In this document: positions 35,721 through 46,735 of the stretch, in pieces
Layout of the letters: each line of letters starts with the position of its first letter
How positions within the stretch are numbered: the stretch's first letter is position 1
DNA from: Prorocentrum cordatum
Lineage: Eukaryota; Sar; Dinophyceae; Prorocentrales; Prorocentraceae
Direction: 5' to 3'
DNA: 64,000 bases
Assembly: GCA_963575745.1 (NCBI GenBank)
Contig: CAUYUJ010011170.1
Location: 272,001-336,000, forward strand
Translations under genes and position numbers: made by a program
Notes under the pieces: generated by a model
Databases searched by the model: none
Told to the model about the DNA's origin: nothing
Seen by the model: only the letters and a program-made list of their open reading frames with translations

Positions 35721-37185
35721 CACTTACACAGCCGACGGTACACCACAATTACGCGCAAGGGCACGGCAAGAAATATGGAGCACCACGACTTATGTGTATC
35801 ACACCATATGCCATGCACGGCAAATTCGGTTATGGCGCAAACCATTGCACGTGTGTGTTCTCATATACAATATAGCTGCGTGGTGTGGCGTGCGTATGTT
35901 GCACGGAGTGGACTATTACATTTTACTACACCGCGTTCCCCCACTATACGGGAGGAGGATTGGGGGGGCGTTGAATCCAGGGCCTTATGGATGTGAAAAT
36001 GTCGGCGTCGTCGATTTAGGTGCCAAGTCCGCCTCCGATTCAGGAGCCGATGCCAGGTGCACCGATTCCCTTCGCGCCAAATTAGGCGACCGCGCGGGCA
36101 TCGACATCCACGACGGCGCCCACGCTCACTCCACCATCTCCGACACCAGCTCCAACGCCGATTCCGACGGCGTCGCCGCTTCCGACCAGAAGTTCGGCTC
36201 CAACATCGGTTTGGACATGGGCTCCGACGAATGCGCCTACGTCACCACGACCACGAACGCTCGCACCAGCACCGACGCGGGTATCCACGCAAACGCCGAC
36301 GTTCAAGACAATTTCCACGACAGCGCTGCTCACTCCACCATCTCCGACACCAACTCCGACGTGGCTTCCGACAAGAAGTTCGGCTCCGACATTGGCTTGG
36401 ACACGGGCCCCGACGGATGCGCCTACGCCGGCACGACCGCCAACGCTCACACCACCACCGACGCCGGTATCCACACCTACGCCGACACTTACGTTCAAGA
36501 CGGCTTCCACAACGGCGCCTACGCTCACTCCACCATCTTCGACACCAGCTCCGACGCCGCTTCCAACAACGTCGCCGGCTCCGACAAGAAATTCGGCTCC
36601 AACACTGGCTTGGACACGGGCTCCGACGAGCGCGCCTACGCCAGCAGCACGACCACCAACCCTCACAACACTACCGATGATGGTATCCACGCCAACGCAT
36701 ACACGAACGTCCAAGACGGTTTCCACAACGGCGCCTACGCTCACTTCACCATCTCAGACACCAGCTCCGACGCCGCTTCCGACAACGCGGCCGGTTCCGA
36801 CAAGAAGTACGGCTCAAACAATGGCTTGGACACGGGCTCCGACGAGTGCGCGCGCGCCGCCACGACCACCAACGCTCCAAGTGCAGACGCTTTCGCAATT
36901 CGTACCGGCGTCAACACCATTGCCAAAATATTTGTTCTTCTGGTGGCACTTGTCAGGCCCGACCATTTCAATTGCGACGGCTGCAGTGCACTATCGAACT
37001 GTGTTTTGGTCTTGGTCATGAGTTTTGGAGTTGCAGCAGGCCAATGGTTTGGAGCGGACGGCGATTGCACACAATATGGGCAGGCTTTCCGACAACAGGG
37101 TACAAACTGGTATTCACGACTACGGAAACGTACGTTAGGAAGATATGGCGTGTTATGTGCTACTCAGGCTGCAAGCCGGTTGTGA
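35452..37185 (+). pseudogene. LINE 5' ORF with NPGP motif and tandem peptide repeats
   Basis: The frame starts near 35452 (no ATG needed upstream; the true start is unknown). It encodes a basic N-terminus, a hydrophobic segment (about 35870-35945), then RRIGGALNPGPYG with NPGP at 35974-35985. From about 36060 it encodes four diverged repeats of about 62-72 residues containing GLDxGSDECAY, TTTNAxT and HSTISDTxSDAAS. After 36900 a hydrophobic, Cys-containing stretch follows. The frame is lost at 37185, while the sense continues in another frame with a second NPGP. It may be the LINE ORF1, but no RNA-binding fold is recognised. Confidence 0.45.
36060..36885 (+). repeat. four-copy coding tandem repeat, 186-216 bp units
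   Basis: Anchored on GGCTTGGACACGGGC-like sequence at 36208, 36394, 36607 and 36823. Units differ by substitutions and by one internal deletion of about 27-30 bp in the second copy. They remain in frame, suggesting that the repeat expanded while the protein was expressed. Confidence 0.85.
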
Positions 37186-39035
37186 CGATAATGTATATTA
37201 CGGGATATCGAGTATTTCTTATCTGTGGTATCCGCATCGGGGAAGCAAACAATCCAGGACCACTCATTTCTAGGGATCAATCGGTGGCAAGCTTACGTAA
37301 TTTGGGCATCTTGGAATCGACGGACCTACCACCACCGGAGCCTCACCTTATATATCCGTACCCACATCCAGCTCCAATTCAGGTTCCGACGACAGCTTCG
37401 AGACCATCGGCTTCGGCTCCTGGACCACAACCTACGACAACGCGACCTGCTCATCCTACCTCGGCCGCACCTCCGGCACAGGCATCAAATAACATGAATC
37501 ATGCGTTGCATAACCCAGGGGAACCACCTTCTCCAGGCAGAGCAGAATACGAACCCCCTCCGCCTCCGCCCGCCCCATTTCCTCCGTCCAACAGCCCCCC
37601 GCCTTCGAACGCCCCGCCCCCCCATGCCAGACGATGCCTCGCGAAGCCGCGGCGCCCGTTCTTCAGGCGCTCGGCATTTTGCCAACGCATCCCCAACATG
37701 AAATGGATGGCGGCGCTCCCCCGTGCCCTGCTGCTGGCTCCATTCCACGCCAGCCCCCTTGATAGGTCTGCTCTGGGCCCGCCCCCTGGAGGACCCGCAG
37801 GCGCCCCATCACCCCCCGCTCCAGAACAACCAGGTGCTGAACGACGCGACGTGACCGACCACGGTGCGATCCCCACTCCCCCTTTGATCGCCGACCCTCC
37901 CGGACTCGCTCCTCCCCCTCCGGCGCCTGCACTTCCCGCGTCTGAGGTTCCAAGGGGTTCCCCCGGCTGGCCCTCGCAAGCCGCAGACCCTGCCTGTCCC
38001 GCTCGTTCAGAAGATGTTCATATTGAGGCGGCCCCCCCATTGCTGCCACCTCCAGCTGTTCCGCTGTCAAGGCTTTTGGCCCCAGTGCGTGGCCTCCCCA
38101 CCCCGCCCGGCAGTCCTCCGCCTGAGGGCCCCCCCAGGTCAGCACCTCAAGGCATGCTGTCTTGCGACATAGGCGGAATGAGAGACCTCAGCGACGATGA
38201 CGACGACGACGGCATCATCATTACAGGGATGCGTCAAGAGGAGGAGGAACCAAGAGAGGCTCCCCCAGCAGGCACTGATGAAACACGACCGCCAGAGGAT
38301 GAGGATATCGACTTAGGTCCCATTCGACCTCCGCCCGATGCCGTCCAAGCGGCCTGCAATCTGCTACGGCTACTGCGGCGTATTCCTACAGGCTCCGACG
38401 TCGACACAATGCAGAATTATGTGGGGAGGCACAAATGGTCGGCATTCAATGTGCCAATATTTTCGGCTGCGGCGGGAGATGCCAATGAAATTCCGATCAT
38501 ATCGTGGCTGGAACAACTAATTGTGATCTTCGTCACGGAATTCCCTACTTTCCACGAGCTCGTTGATGTTGGAAGTGCCTCGGATGCGTTTCACAACCTA
38601 CGGCATGGCATGCGACGCATCGGCATTTTGGACAAACCATCACTATAGAGATGGCTGGCGGCACAAGATGCCACAAACAGGCCTTACACGGAAGACGGTT
38701 ACTTCAATGGCAGGTTACAGGAACGTCTATGGGACAATGTGGCACAACAAATTGCGGCGGCTCGTCGGATGGAGACAATCTATTTTGCGATCGCAGTGGG
38801 TATGTATAAAGCACCAGACATACGTGACTACGTATCTCAACACACTCGCCGCCCACCGAGACAACCACAACCCCCGCGACAACCACCGCTGGGAGAGGTG
38901 CCGGAGCGCGCGGCAACAGTTGCACCTGAGCCTCCACGAAACGAAGATGCAAGGGACTCACCCGGACCTCCATTGAACGACAATCCAGGAGCATCGACCT
39001 CCAGGAGCACAGGAACGTCAACATTCGTACTATGA
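37146..39035 (+). pseudogene. LINE middle ORF with second NPGP motif, proline-rich
   Basis: The readable frame begins where the preceding one fails: a hydrophobic stretch (VVTIMYITGYRVFLIC), then GIRIGEANNPGP with NPGP at 37251-37262. A long Pro/Ser/Arg-rich linker follows (37330-38130), then an acidic stretch with a DDDDD run, then a globular segment (38330-38640) before TAG 38646. The same frame continues to 39035. I recall dinoflagellate LINE proteins with a GEAxNPGP motif after a hydrophobic lead. The RT frame begins at 39032, overlapping by 4 bp, so RT is either reinitiated or reached by a frameshift. Confidence 0.5.
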
Positions 39036-41999
39036 AAGCTGTGCCAAGATGTATTTTCGACTCCTACCTACGAGTCCTTACGCAATGTCTTGCTACGGTC
39101 CACAGTGTGAGGATACGTTGGATGGGGCAACGGAGTACCGAAGACGATTGTGCAGCGGCATGGGCTTTACTTATCATCCTCCCTCGACTCCTCTTGCATC
39201 GCACCTCCCATGGCGGTCAAGCGGGTGAGCGAGAATTGAAGCGACGTGTTCTTCTCTCTGATGCGGGGGAATGGGACAAATTGATGGCCGCTGGCAATAA
39301 TGCAGCACAGCCCCGGCGCGCGGCCCGCCCACGCACGACGTCCGAGGAGCGACGTCTTGGACGAGCTACGGCTTTGGTGGCATCAAATGAACTGAGCCAC
39401 GCTGCACGGGAACTTACGTCCCCAGGGCTCGCTCCAGGTACAGATGCGACGCTCCAACAATTGCAGCATCCTCAACTCCGCCCAGAACGTCCCGCAGAAG
39501 ATTTCCCGGCGGAGTTTTTGGAATTCCACCCTAATGCTCCAGTTGTCTTGGATACGTCTCTCTTTGCGAACGTGCTTCGAAGGTCAAGGCGGGGACTAAG
39601 TTCTGGCATGTGGGGGGGAAGGTACGAGTACTTCAAATTATGTCTAGAGGACGATTCATCTTTTCATTGCTTGTGTGCAGTGGCGGATCTATTAGCGAAA
39701 GCATATGTGCCAAGATCGATCGTAGACCAACTACGGGCATCATCCATCACAGCTTTGCGGAAGGACGATGACCGCATACGCGGGATTGCCGCTGGAGACG
39801 TCTGGCGGCGGCTGGTCGCGAAGACGTTGGCGAAACAATTCCAGCAAGCCCTTCGTTTAGCAATGCGCTCTCGCAACTTCGGCATCGCGGATCGCAGCGG
39901 GACAGATGCCGCCATCCACCTGCTTCGGTACTTGGTGGAGGAACATCCTACGAAGATTGTGCTTAGTGTGGACGGCGTGGGAGCCTTCGATCACATCAAA
40001 AGGGCGCGGATGTTTGAACGTCTTTTGCATGGTCCAACCCTGCACGGTTTAGTGCCTTTTGTCCGCATGTGGCACGGTGCACAATCAATATTTCAATGGC
40101 GGAATGCTGAAGGACAGACGTATACTATCCGGCAGGGCGATGGGGGAGAGCAGGGCGATGCGCTAATGCCAGGGCTATTTTGCTTGGGTTTACACATGGC
40201 TTTGGAGACTATCCAGAGGCGTTTACCTGAAGGATCTGAACTCATAGTGTACCTGGACGACATATATGTGGTATGTGAACCCGGCGACGCGGCAAACATC
40301 TTGGAATTGGTACGTGAAACACTCACGAACACATGTAATATTGACCTCCACATGGGAAAACTGACGGCATGGGGCCCTACCGACTCCGAGTGCCCTGCAG
40401 ATTTTGCCGCGGCAGCGCCGGGGGCCTGGAAATGTGGCGCACCTTTGGAGGAACGCGGCGTGAAGATATTGGGCGCACCATTTGGGTCTGCGGAGTACGC
40501 GCATGCATTTGGAGTCAAGTTGGCGACTAAGAGGGCGAAGCTATTATCACTAATCCCTAAGCTCCCCTCTTTACAGACAGCGTGGCTCTTACTGTACTAC
40601 TGCGCAGTGCCACGGTTGAACCATTTACTACGCACACTACCACCATTGGAAGCCGAATCAATTGCCATTGATCATGACAACGGCATCGTGGATGTGTTCC
40701 GCCGACTGTTTCAAATTCCGAGCGGTACAGAATGGGGCCCTGCGACGCACGGCATGGCTCATGATGCCTGGTTACTGCAAGCATCCCTCCCTTTACGACT
40801 TTCTGGCATGGGGCTGCGTAGTGCACGACGGACCGCCAATGCAGCGCATTGGGCAAGCTGGGCTGACGCACTTCCAAATTCATTGCAAAGGTTCCCGACA
40901 CACGGCGCGAACATACTGCGATATTTCGCACTGTTGGCAACAGGGCGCCCCGCAGGCCCACAGTGCTTAACTGCCGCAGAAAATTCTGGAAGGGCTTGCG
41001 ATACCACCGGATGGGCTGAACGACCATCTCGGGTTGACCTCGCGGCCGGGGCCCGCTCCCCAGAGCGCCCGCAAGACGAACAAATCCTTGGCGAATGGCA
41101 GCACGGATGGCAATTCCACGCGTCAGATGTACTTGAACGGCACGCCTTCGCACGTCTCCTACGACTACTGGCACTGCCCAGCGTGCGTGCGAATGCCGCC
41201 TCGACTGGTAAAGCCAGAGCGTTCTCTTGTGGCGGCCCTTTCGCGGCAACATGGCTGTTGATTTGCCCTGCAACTCTTGCGCTGACTTTTACCAACGCGG
41301 AACTCCTATGTGCGGTGCGCAGACGACTGGGCACGTCGGTCTCGCATGACGGGCCGGGCCCGCATGGCCATGCATTGCCGGCTTCTACAACGGACAGCCG
41401 CACGCGTGCACGGCGCACAGAACTGGCGGCAACTTGGAGGCAAGTGTTTGCGGAAGCTGGCGGCATAATTCCCGACAGAAACGTAGAACGTATGCTGCGT
41501 CGCACTCGCCTGCCAGTCCCCCCAGATGACCGCCGACGGATCGACCTCGCGGCCCCGTGTCTGAACGTCGCTAACGGGCCACCCTTGCTTTGCGACGTTA
41601 CTGCGGTATTCCCAATTTCGGCCGACGGGCTGCCCAGGACAGGCGCAGGTAACCTAGGGGGAATTCTACTTAAACAAGCGCGCAGGAATAACGACTCCGA
41701 TTACGCTGTGGTTACCACGAGTGGCCCTGGTTGCCTATTATGTCTGGGGGCTGAGGTGCGTGGCAGGTGGCGGGGGCAAGCAATCGACGTGGTACCTGCA
41801 TTTGCTAGGGGGGCGCTCTAGAGGGCTCCATCCGCACATTCGCCGGGGTGTAGCTGTAGGATATCAGCACCGCTGGGCAGGCATTCTAGGGGTTGCGCTG
41901 CAGAAAACTGCGGCGCGATCCGCTTTGAATCCACGCGGAGATCTGCCTAGAACATTGCTTGAGGCTCCCCCAGGGCTGGCGGAGTTAGATATAGTCTGA
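39032..41999 (+). pseudogene. LINE reverse transcriptase
   Basis: ATG 39032, open for 929 codons to TAG 41819. Catalytic motif A is VDGVGAFDHI with Asp at 39971-39973. Motif B is GGEQGDALMP (about 40144-40173). Motif C is YLDD at 40250-40261, followed by the thumb and a long C-terminal region ending in LGAEVRGRW. A frameshift near 41805 carries the natural C-terminus into another frame, ending at TGA 41997 (HRWAGILGVALQ). It lacks recognisable endonuclease motifs in its N-terminal 200 residues. The polymerase motifs are intact, so decay here is mild compared with the host element. Confidence 0.85.
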
Positions 42000-42028
42000 C
42001 CCGTCACGCTTGCCCGCGTTTTCGCCCC

Positions 42029-42090
42029 CCCCCCCCCCATCCTCCCCCTCCTCCTCCTCTTCCTCCTCCTCCTCATCCCCCTCCTCCTCG
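42029..42090 (+). repeat. CT-rich tail at the LINE 3' end
   Basis: A C run followed by CTC/TCC repeats, about 30 bp after the end of the LINE protein. It probably marks the 3' end of the LINE. Similar pyrimidine tracts adjoin other LINE fragments in the window. Confidence 0.6.
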
Positions 42091-42111
42091 TGCGCTGCTT
42101 AGTGCGTCGGC

Positions 42112-42366
42112 GGCGGCAGTTTTGGGTTTCGCCCCGGCTCGGTTTGCGAGCTTTGCGCTCTTGTCACCTGGTCCGGCGCTGGGGCGCAGGACAAAACAAA
42201 TCGCCGGGATTCCTGGCCGTTAATTATTGTTTTCAACGGCCGGGATCTCACGCGCTTGTCGCGCAGGATTTGCCGGGATGGGGTTCTTGTGTCCCGCGAA
42301 GTGCCGAAGTTCACGGACGTTGACAAAGCCGTCAGCCTTGTTGAAATTGGAGACTCGCCGGATCCT
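42112..42366 (+). pseudogene. post-LINE ORF fragment, unknown
   Basis: An open frame follows a TAG at 42101 and reads through SWPLIIVFNGRDLTRLSRR and EVPKFTDVDKAVSLVEIGDSPDPRVK, ending at TAG near 42364. Composition is globular. It may be the continuation, after the LINE, of the ORF that was disrupted near 34.6 kb. That cannot be shown without an intact relative. Confidence 0.35.
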
Positions 42367-42383
42367 AGAGTCAAGCAAATCTC

Positions 42384-43946
42384 TTGGTCATAGTTTTCAA
42401 CCATGAGTGGGCGTCGTGCGAGGTGGATTTTAACAGCAATTCGATGCTCGGTCGGATTCGCACGGATGAGACGCTGTCTTTGATCCCAAACCGCACGCCT
42501 CCATTGCCACCCGAAGCGCAAGAACTCGTCCAATCGAGCCCATGGACGGACGACGGGTGGTTCCTGTGCGCAAATTATCACTGGGTGAGGAATGGCTTTG
42601 GGCATTCTCCCACCTGCAGCAATCCGATCAATTACAAATACAGAGTTACCCACGATGACATGCTCCAGACATGGAACAGGGAGGTTATTCCGAAGTCCCT
42701 CGAGGGACATGGAATCTTGTTGCATGTCAATGATTCCCACGAGCTTCCTAATGATCGCGCTGGCTGGACTGGTGCGCGCGTGAGACGACAGAATAGAGCT
42801 TCTGCGGATGTGATATACAACATCAACAACAATCTGCAGCAAGAGCGCAAGTGGGCAACCAGGACTCAATATTTACAATTGGCCGCTTCAGGACAAACTT
42901 TTGGAAACAGTCGGACAGGCAGTTATCCTGCCTGGGTCCCAGACCACGCCGCGGCCCAGCCGCCGGCGCGCCACGGTCCTTTCTTCCAGTACCTCGAGCC
43001 TTTGAAGAAGAGATTCATTAAGTGGCTCGCACACCTGGCTGGGAGACAGAGGACAAGAGTTCCTCCGATCGCAGACTGGTGGCCATTGCCTTGGGCAACG
43101 GACCTCGATCAGCATGCGCGCCCGATGTCTTGCCCTGCCCTGGCCGCTTTTGAGTGGCCAGAAGCTCCCGACGATCTTCATGAACCAATAGACGGTTGGG
43201 ACAGATGGGGGCGCACAGTGAACGTTCAGAGAACCTTTGTGCCGACGCTGGAGACATTGGAAAACGCAAGGGCTGGGGCAGCGCCATGGTTGCCCATTGA
43301 ACAGGACAATGCAATGGACACCACAGGGTACAGCCCTCGTGGACGTCCACCAGTTGCCTGGGCGGATAGTTTTGTGGCACGGCCACACCGTGTTGCGCGG
43401 TCCGTTACCGGGCGTGTTAATTTGCGTTCTGACCACCGTCTGGTTTCGGGGCTTGTCCAACCTGCCGCCGGTCAAACCGAGACGGCAGGTGAGGAGAACT
43501 TGCAAGTGACGCTTGACTTCGCTCCAGTCGGCGGGTCCAAGGCCGAGCTGATAATCGAAGGAACAGTTGATCTCGATCAACTTGATGGGTACACATACTC
43601 GCACTGCGAAGATGTTTCGTTGAATATTACATTGACCCAACTCGAAGCCAAGGCAGTGGCTGCACAGTACGTTATGGAGTACCACAGTTTCCGCCCGGGC
43701 ACAACATATCCCAACATATTACGACTGTCGGGAGACATGACGCATGCAATCCCGGATATTGTGCGTAACGTCATTGATGGGAACTTGAAAGTTCCAGTTT
43801 CGGAAATGCAATTGGGTCTTCGCATTGCGCGCGTGATCGCCATCGTTCGTGAGATCATCAGTAGCTTTATTGTCGAGGGGCATTATATTGATTGCGTGCC
43901 CCGGGAATGCTGCTCCTGCCCGGGGCAGCAGCTCAGACCGCGCTGA
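42384..43946 (+). CDS. post-LINE ORF G, unknown, 520 codons
   Basis: One uninterrupted frame; the first in-frame ATG is near 42444. It includes WTDDGWFLCANYHWVRNGFGHSP, HGILLHVNDSHELPNDRAGW, then a micro-hairpin-containing linker (42952) and a C-terminal domain (about 43500-43900) with ELIIEGTVDLDQLDGYTY and ILRLSGDMTHAIPDIVRNVI. No family is recognised. It is one of the least damaged ORFs of the LTR element, near its 3' end. It overlaps the next ORF by 98 bp, and the pair probably read as one before a frameshift. Confidence 0.5.
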   Translation: MVIVFNHEWASCEVDFNSNSMLGRIRTDETLSLIPNRTPPLPPEAQELVQSSPWTDDGWFLCANYHWVRNGFGHSPTCSNPINYKYRVTHDDMLQTWNREVIPKSLEGHGILLHVNDSHELPNDRAGWTGARVRRQNRASADVIYNINNNLQQERKWATRTQYLQLAASGQTFGNSRTGSYPAWVPDHAAAQPPARHGPFFQYLEPLKKRFIKWLAHLAGRQRTRVPPIADWWPLPWATDLDQHARPMSCPALAAFEWPEAPDDLHEPIDGWDRWGRTVNVQRTFVPTLETLENARAGAAPWLPIEQDNAMDTTGYSPRGRPPVAWADSFVARPHRVARSVTGRVNLRSDHRLVSGLVQPAAGQTETAGEENLQVTLDFAPVGGSKAELIIEGTVDLDQLDGYTYSHCEDVSLNITLTQLEAKAVAAQYVMEYHSFRPGTTYPNILRLSGDMTHAIPDIVRNVIDGNLKVPVSEMQLGLRIARVIAIVREIISSFIVEGHYIDCVPRECCSCPGQQLRPR

Positions 43947-44868
43947 GGATAAGCGACAGAAGGACGGATGCGCTCTTGACTGTCGCATTTGTGCTGCGGT
44001 CCACACGGGCGATCTCATTGAGGAATGGGCCCGTAATTTGGGTAGACAGGTCCGCGCAAACATCCGTTGTCAGGGCGCAAAGTTGCAGGGGGCTCTTCGT
44101 TGGCTCCTGGAGAATTGCGCAGACGAGGATATGGAACTACAAGATAAGGTTGAAGGCCCCTGTCGTGCTGCGCGTGGAAGATTTGGCATCTCGGCTGCCA
44201 CCGCTGCAAGAGAAATTAGTCGATACATTCGAGATCGAGGGGCGACAATTGGTGAGACTGAAGGTGCCACTGGGCTTCCAGACAGCCAAGCTGATCTGGG
44301 GGGGCCGACGAGACCAGGTGATTTGCCGAAGGCGAGACCAACTCCGCCACCTCCACCACGCAGACCCGACGTCCAAGACGATCGGGCTCGCGAAGAGGTC
44401 ACTGAATCTCCGTATTCTGCCAGCGGCCCAGCCGCTTCGGCAGGTGAAGAGTACTCGTGGCATTCATCCGCTGACCCACGGGTTTGGTCTACACCACCCC
44501 GCGCGCGCCAGGGAGCCATGGATGTCGGCCGCGGCGCTGCTGGCTACGACTCGCAGGTCCACTACCCGCACTTCACGAATGACGTCCAGGATGGATACTA
44601 CGTCCATCGTGAACGCATCTGGTGGATGGCCGATAATGTCTGGTGGTCACGAACGTGGCACATACTGTCTTACACGGACTACAACCGCTACATCCCGACA
44701 AAGGGGAAAGAGTCGAATAACCAAGACAAGCAGAACAGAACAGCGTATCACGCTGGCCGTGGCAAGGGATTTAGATCCCGCTCGCCCCGTGGGAAAGATG
44801 GCGGACAGGGGGGCTCGTCGCCATCGCGTCCGAGGCCTCCGACTCCGACAATCCATGGGATAGTCTGA
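43849..44868 (+). CDS. post-LINE ORF H, unknown, RS/RG-rich tail
   Basis: The frame is open to TGA near 44866. It contains a Cys motif (CALDCRICAAVHTGD), a helical region (IEEWARNLGRQVRANIRC; AATAAREISRYIRDRG), a Pro-rich linker, an aromatic patch (YYVHRERIWWMADNVWWSRTWH) and a basic RSRSPRGKDGGQGG tail that could bind RNA. It is the last ORF before the 3' non-coding region and right LTR. Function unknown. Confidence 0.45.
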   Translation: MRSSVALLSRGIILIACPGNAAPARGSSSDRAEDKRQKDGCALDCRICAAVHTGDLIEEWARNLGRQVRANIRCQGAKLQGALRWLLENCADEDMELQDKVEGPCRAARGRFGISAATAAREISRYIRDRGATIGETEGATGLPDSQADLGGPTRPGDLPKARPTPPPPPRRPDVQDDRAREEVTESPYSASGPAASAGEEYSWHSSADPRVWSTPPRARQGAMDVGRGAAGYDSQVHYPHFTNDVQDGYYVHRERIWWMADNVWWSRTWHILSYTDYNRYIPTKGKESNNQDKQNRTAYHAGRGKGFRSRSPRGKDGGQGGSSPSRPRPPTPTIHGIV

Positions 44869-45139
44869 GGTTGGCCAAGCCCGCGTGACTTAGTCATTGC
44901 AGGAATGACCGATCGATTAAGTCGCATCGGCTGTGGGAGCTCTACCGATCGACAAAGTCGAATCGGCGGAGAGAATTTATTTTACTAATGGTGGGAGTCG
45001 TCGGGCCCCTTTGGCCCTCAGTCCCCTGGCAGCCACCGTCGAGCTGTACAACGGTTTGCGGTTGGCTCCGGTGGTTGTACATATGTACAGGCCGGGGGTA
45101 CTGTGGCTGGATGGGCCCTGCGAGGCCCGCCGCGGGGGG
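44869..45139 (+). other. 3' non-coding region of the LTR element
   Basis: About 270 bp between the last stop and the right LTR. It has a near-repeat of ACCGATCGA..AAGTCG.ATCGGC at 44907-44931 and 44944-44968 (37-bp spacing), and a GC-rich end with the G run used as the polypurine tract. No ORF. Confidence 0.6.
45134..45139 (+). promoter_or_regulatory. short polypurine (GGGGGG) tract before the right LTR
   Basis: Six G residues end directly at the first base of the right LTR, where a plus-strand primer is expected. It is shorter than a classical polypurine tract, so the assignment rests on position. Confidence 0.4.
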
Positions 45140-45460
45140 AGTAAATATGCTCCTCTCCGCCTCATCATAACCTTGCTGCTCTCACTGCCTGCCTTGCAAT
45201 GTACTGTCAGTACTATCATGCGGCGCTGTTCCGCAGCTGTTCAGTGCTCAAGAGAGAAGAGGAGCGCGCCTGCCTTCGTCCGTCGCGCGTCGTTGGTCGT
45301 CGGCCGGTTGGCCTCCTCCCTTCTTATTTTTGGGTATTATTGCTTAACGGTAACTTTGTCTTACCATTGATGTCTCTCCCTGAATCCTCTACCACTGAGC
45401 AGAGAGAACATGAGACCTTAATTCCTTTGTCATCTTATCCCGATTATCAGAGGAAAGACT
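45140..45460 (+). repeat. right LTR (321 bp)
   Basis: Same AGT...ACT ends as the left copy. Two nucleotides longer because of one AG indel. Differences from the left copy are mostly C/T, with T usually in this copy. Confidence 0.92.
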
Positions 45461-45465
45461 GATGG
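45461..45465. repeat. target-site duplication GATGG (right)
   Basis: Exact copy of 4148-4152, directly after the right LTR. Confidence 0.88.
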
Positions 45466-46735
45466 CCTACCCGGGGGATGTCGCAGGCAAGGGTGGGGAC
45501 CTGCCAGGCCGAGCCCAGGCGGCAAACCAGGCTGAGCTCGCGGCGCTGCACCAGAGTTTGTCGACCCATGGGGGGGCCCCGATCCCCGCTGCCATTGCAT
45601 CGCTGGCCCCAGCCATGTTGCAAAATGAGTTGGGTGGGGGGCCGGGAGTTACCCGGGCGAAATCGCCACCCGCGGCGACAGCTATCGAGCTTCTGGCGCC
45701 GCCGAGGGGCAGGTTTCGAGCGCCGCCCACACGGGGTCGAGAGCCGCGCCGATGACGCCCGCGCCGCTGAGCCAGGCACCCCTGCCCCGTGGAGACTCGG
45801 CAGATTGTCGAGACGGCCGCCACGCGTTGCCAGCGCGCCCCTGCCGCCGCAAAGCGAGTGGCCCAGGTGGGGGCCCAGGCCGCGCTCGCGCGGCGCAGCC
45901 TGGCTTCGGCGATGGGGCATTGCGCCGAGGTGGACGCGCGCCAGAGGGCTGAGAGGGCACAGCCTCCGCCGCCGCAGCCCCGTCTCGCAGGCCTCTAGAG
46001 GGCCATGCTGGCCTCTCAACGCACCATCAATATGAATGAAGGTGCTTGGCTCTCTTGGGGGCCACGCTGCACGGAGAGCCTTTCGGGGCGGGAGGCCGCG
46101 AAATGTCGAGGCCTGGCTGGCCCCGCCCCCTGCTCGAGCGGGGGCGCCCCCCGGGCGCGAAGCCCGCGGGCCCCCCAGGCCGTCCGCGCGGGAGCCGCGA
46201 GGCCCCGCGAGTCCCAATATGGCGTGAGCGAGGCCGAGCTGACCGCCAGCGCTCAGGCCGCCGTCAGCGCGGTCGAGCGCAGGCGCGCGCACCGCCGCGC
46301 GGACCGCCTCGGCGCCAGGGCCGAGGAGAGTGATGATCGACGATTGAATTGTGTAGCATCTGTTCTTTCATCGGTTGCACCTCGTCGAGCATTGTGTCTG
46401 TCTTTTCTTTGCTGCTCACGTGCTCGTCTCGAGAGTGCTTGCACGATCATGTCATGTTTTCCGATGGCCGCGCGTGAGGCGTGGGCTTGGCGTCTGGGGG
46501 GGGCCCAAGTCAAGCCTGTCGGCTGGCCCACCTCGGCCTGCCTTGGCCTTCTAGGGCTGCCCCGTTTTGTGGCATTGGAGGGCCCCTCCCTTGTGCCTGT
46601 AAGGCCCCGGCTTCCATTTCCCTTTCGTTCACAACTTCGGCTTGTCGGCGGAGCAGGTGGACAGGCTCGCGGCCAGGGTCAGAGCCGCTGCGCAGGCGGT
46701 AGCTTAGCGACCTGAAACGGACACGGCGCTGGCCA
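45466..46735. other. GC-rich right flank with unrecognised open frames
   Basis: ATG 45462 opens a 97-codon Ala/Pro-rich frame to 45755 that joins the interrupted left-flank frame across the empty site. A helical Ala/Arg/Gln-rich segment (about 45789-45998) follows in another frame. Neither has a recognisable domain, and both lie in GC-rich DNA where open frames are expected by chance. Confidence 0.35.

Larger units (their letters stand above)
34592..42090 (+). mobile_element. nested LINE (non-LTR retrotransposon), boundaries approximate
   Basis: A complete RT ORF with LINE-type motifs, an upstream repeat-rich ORF, and a CT-rich tail at 42029-42090. The micro-hairpins typical of the host LTR element are absent between about 34.5 and 42.1 kb and reappear at 42952, which supports a separate insertion. 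The exact ends are not fixed: I found no convincing target duplication. No APE-type endonuclease domain is recognisable upstream of the RT. Several frameshifts and one internal stop mean it is a decayed copy. Confidence 0.7.

Noticed and set aside
45134-45139. A strong polypurine tract as firm evidence of the 3' end
   Set aside because: Six G residues are too short to stand alone. The right end rests on the LTR and target duplication instead.
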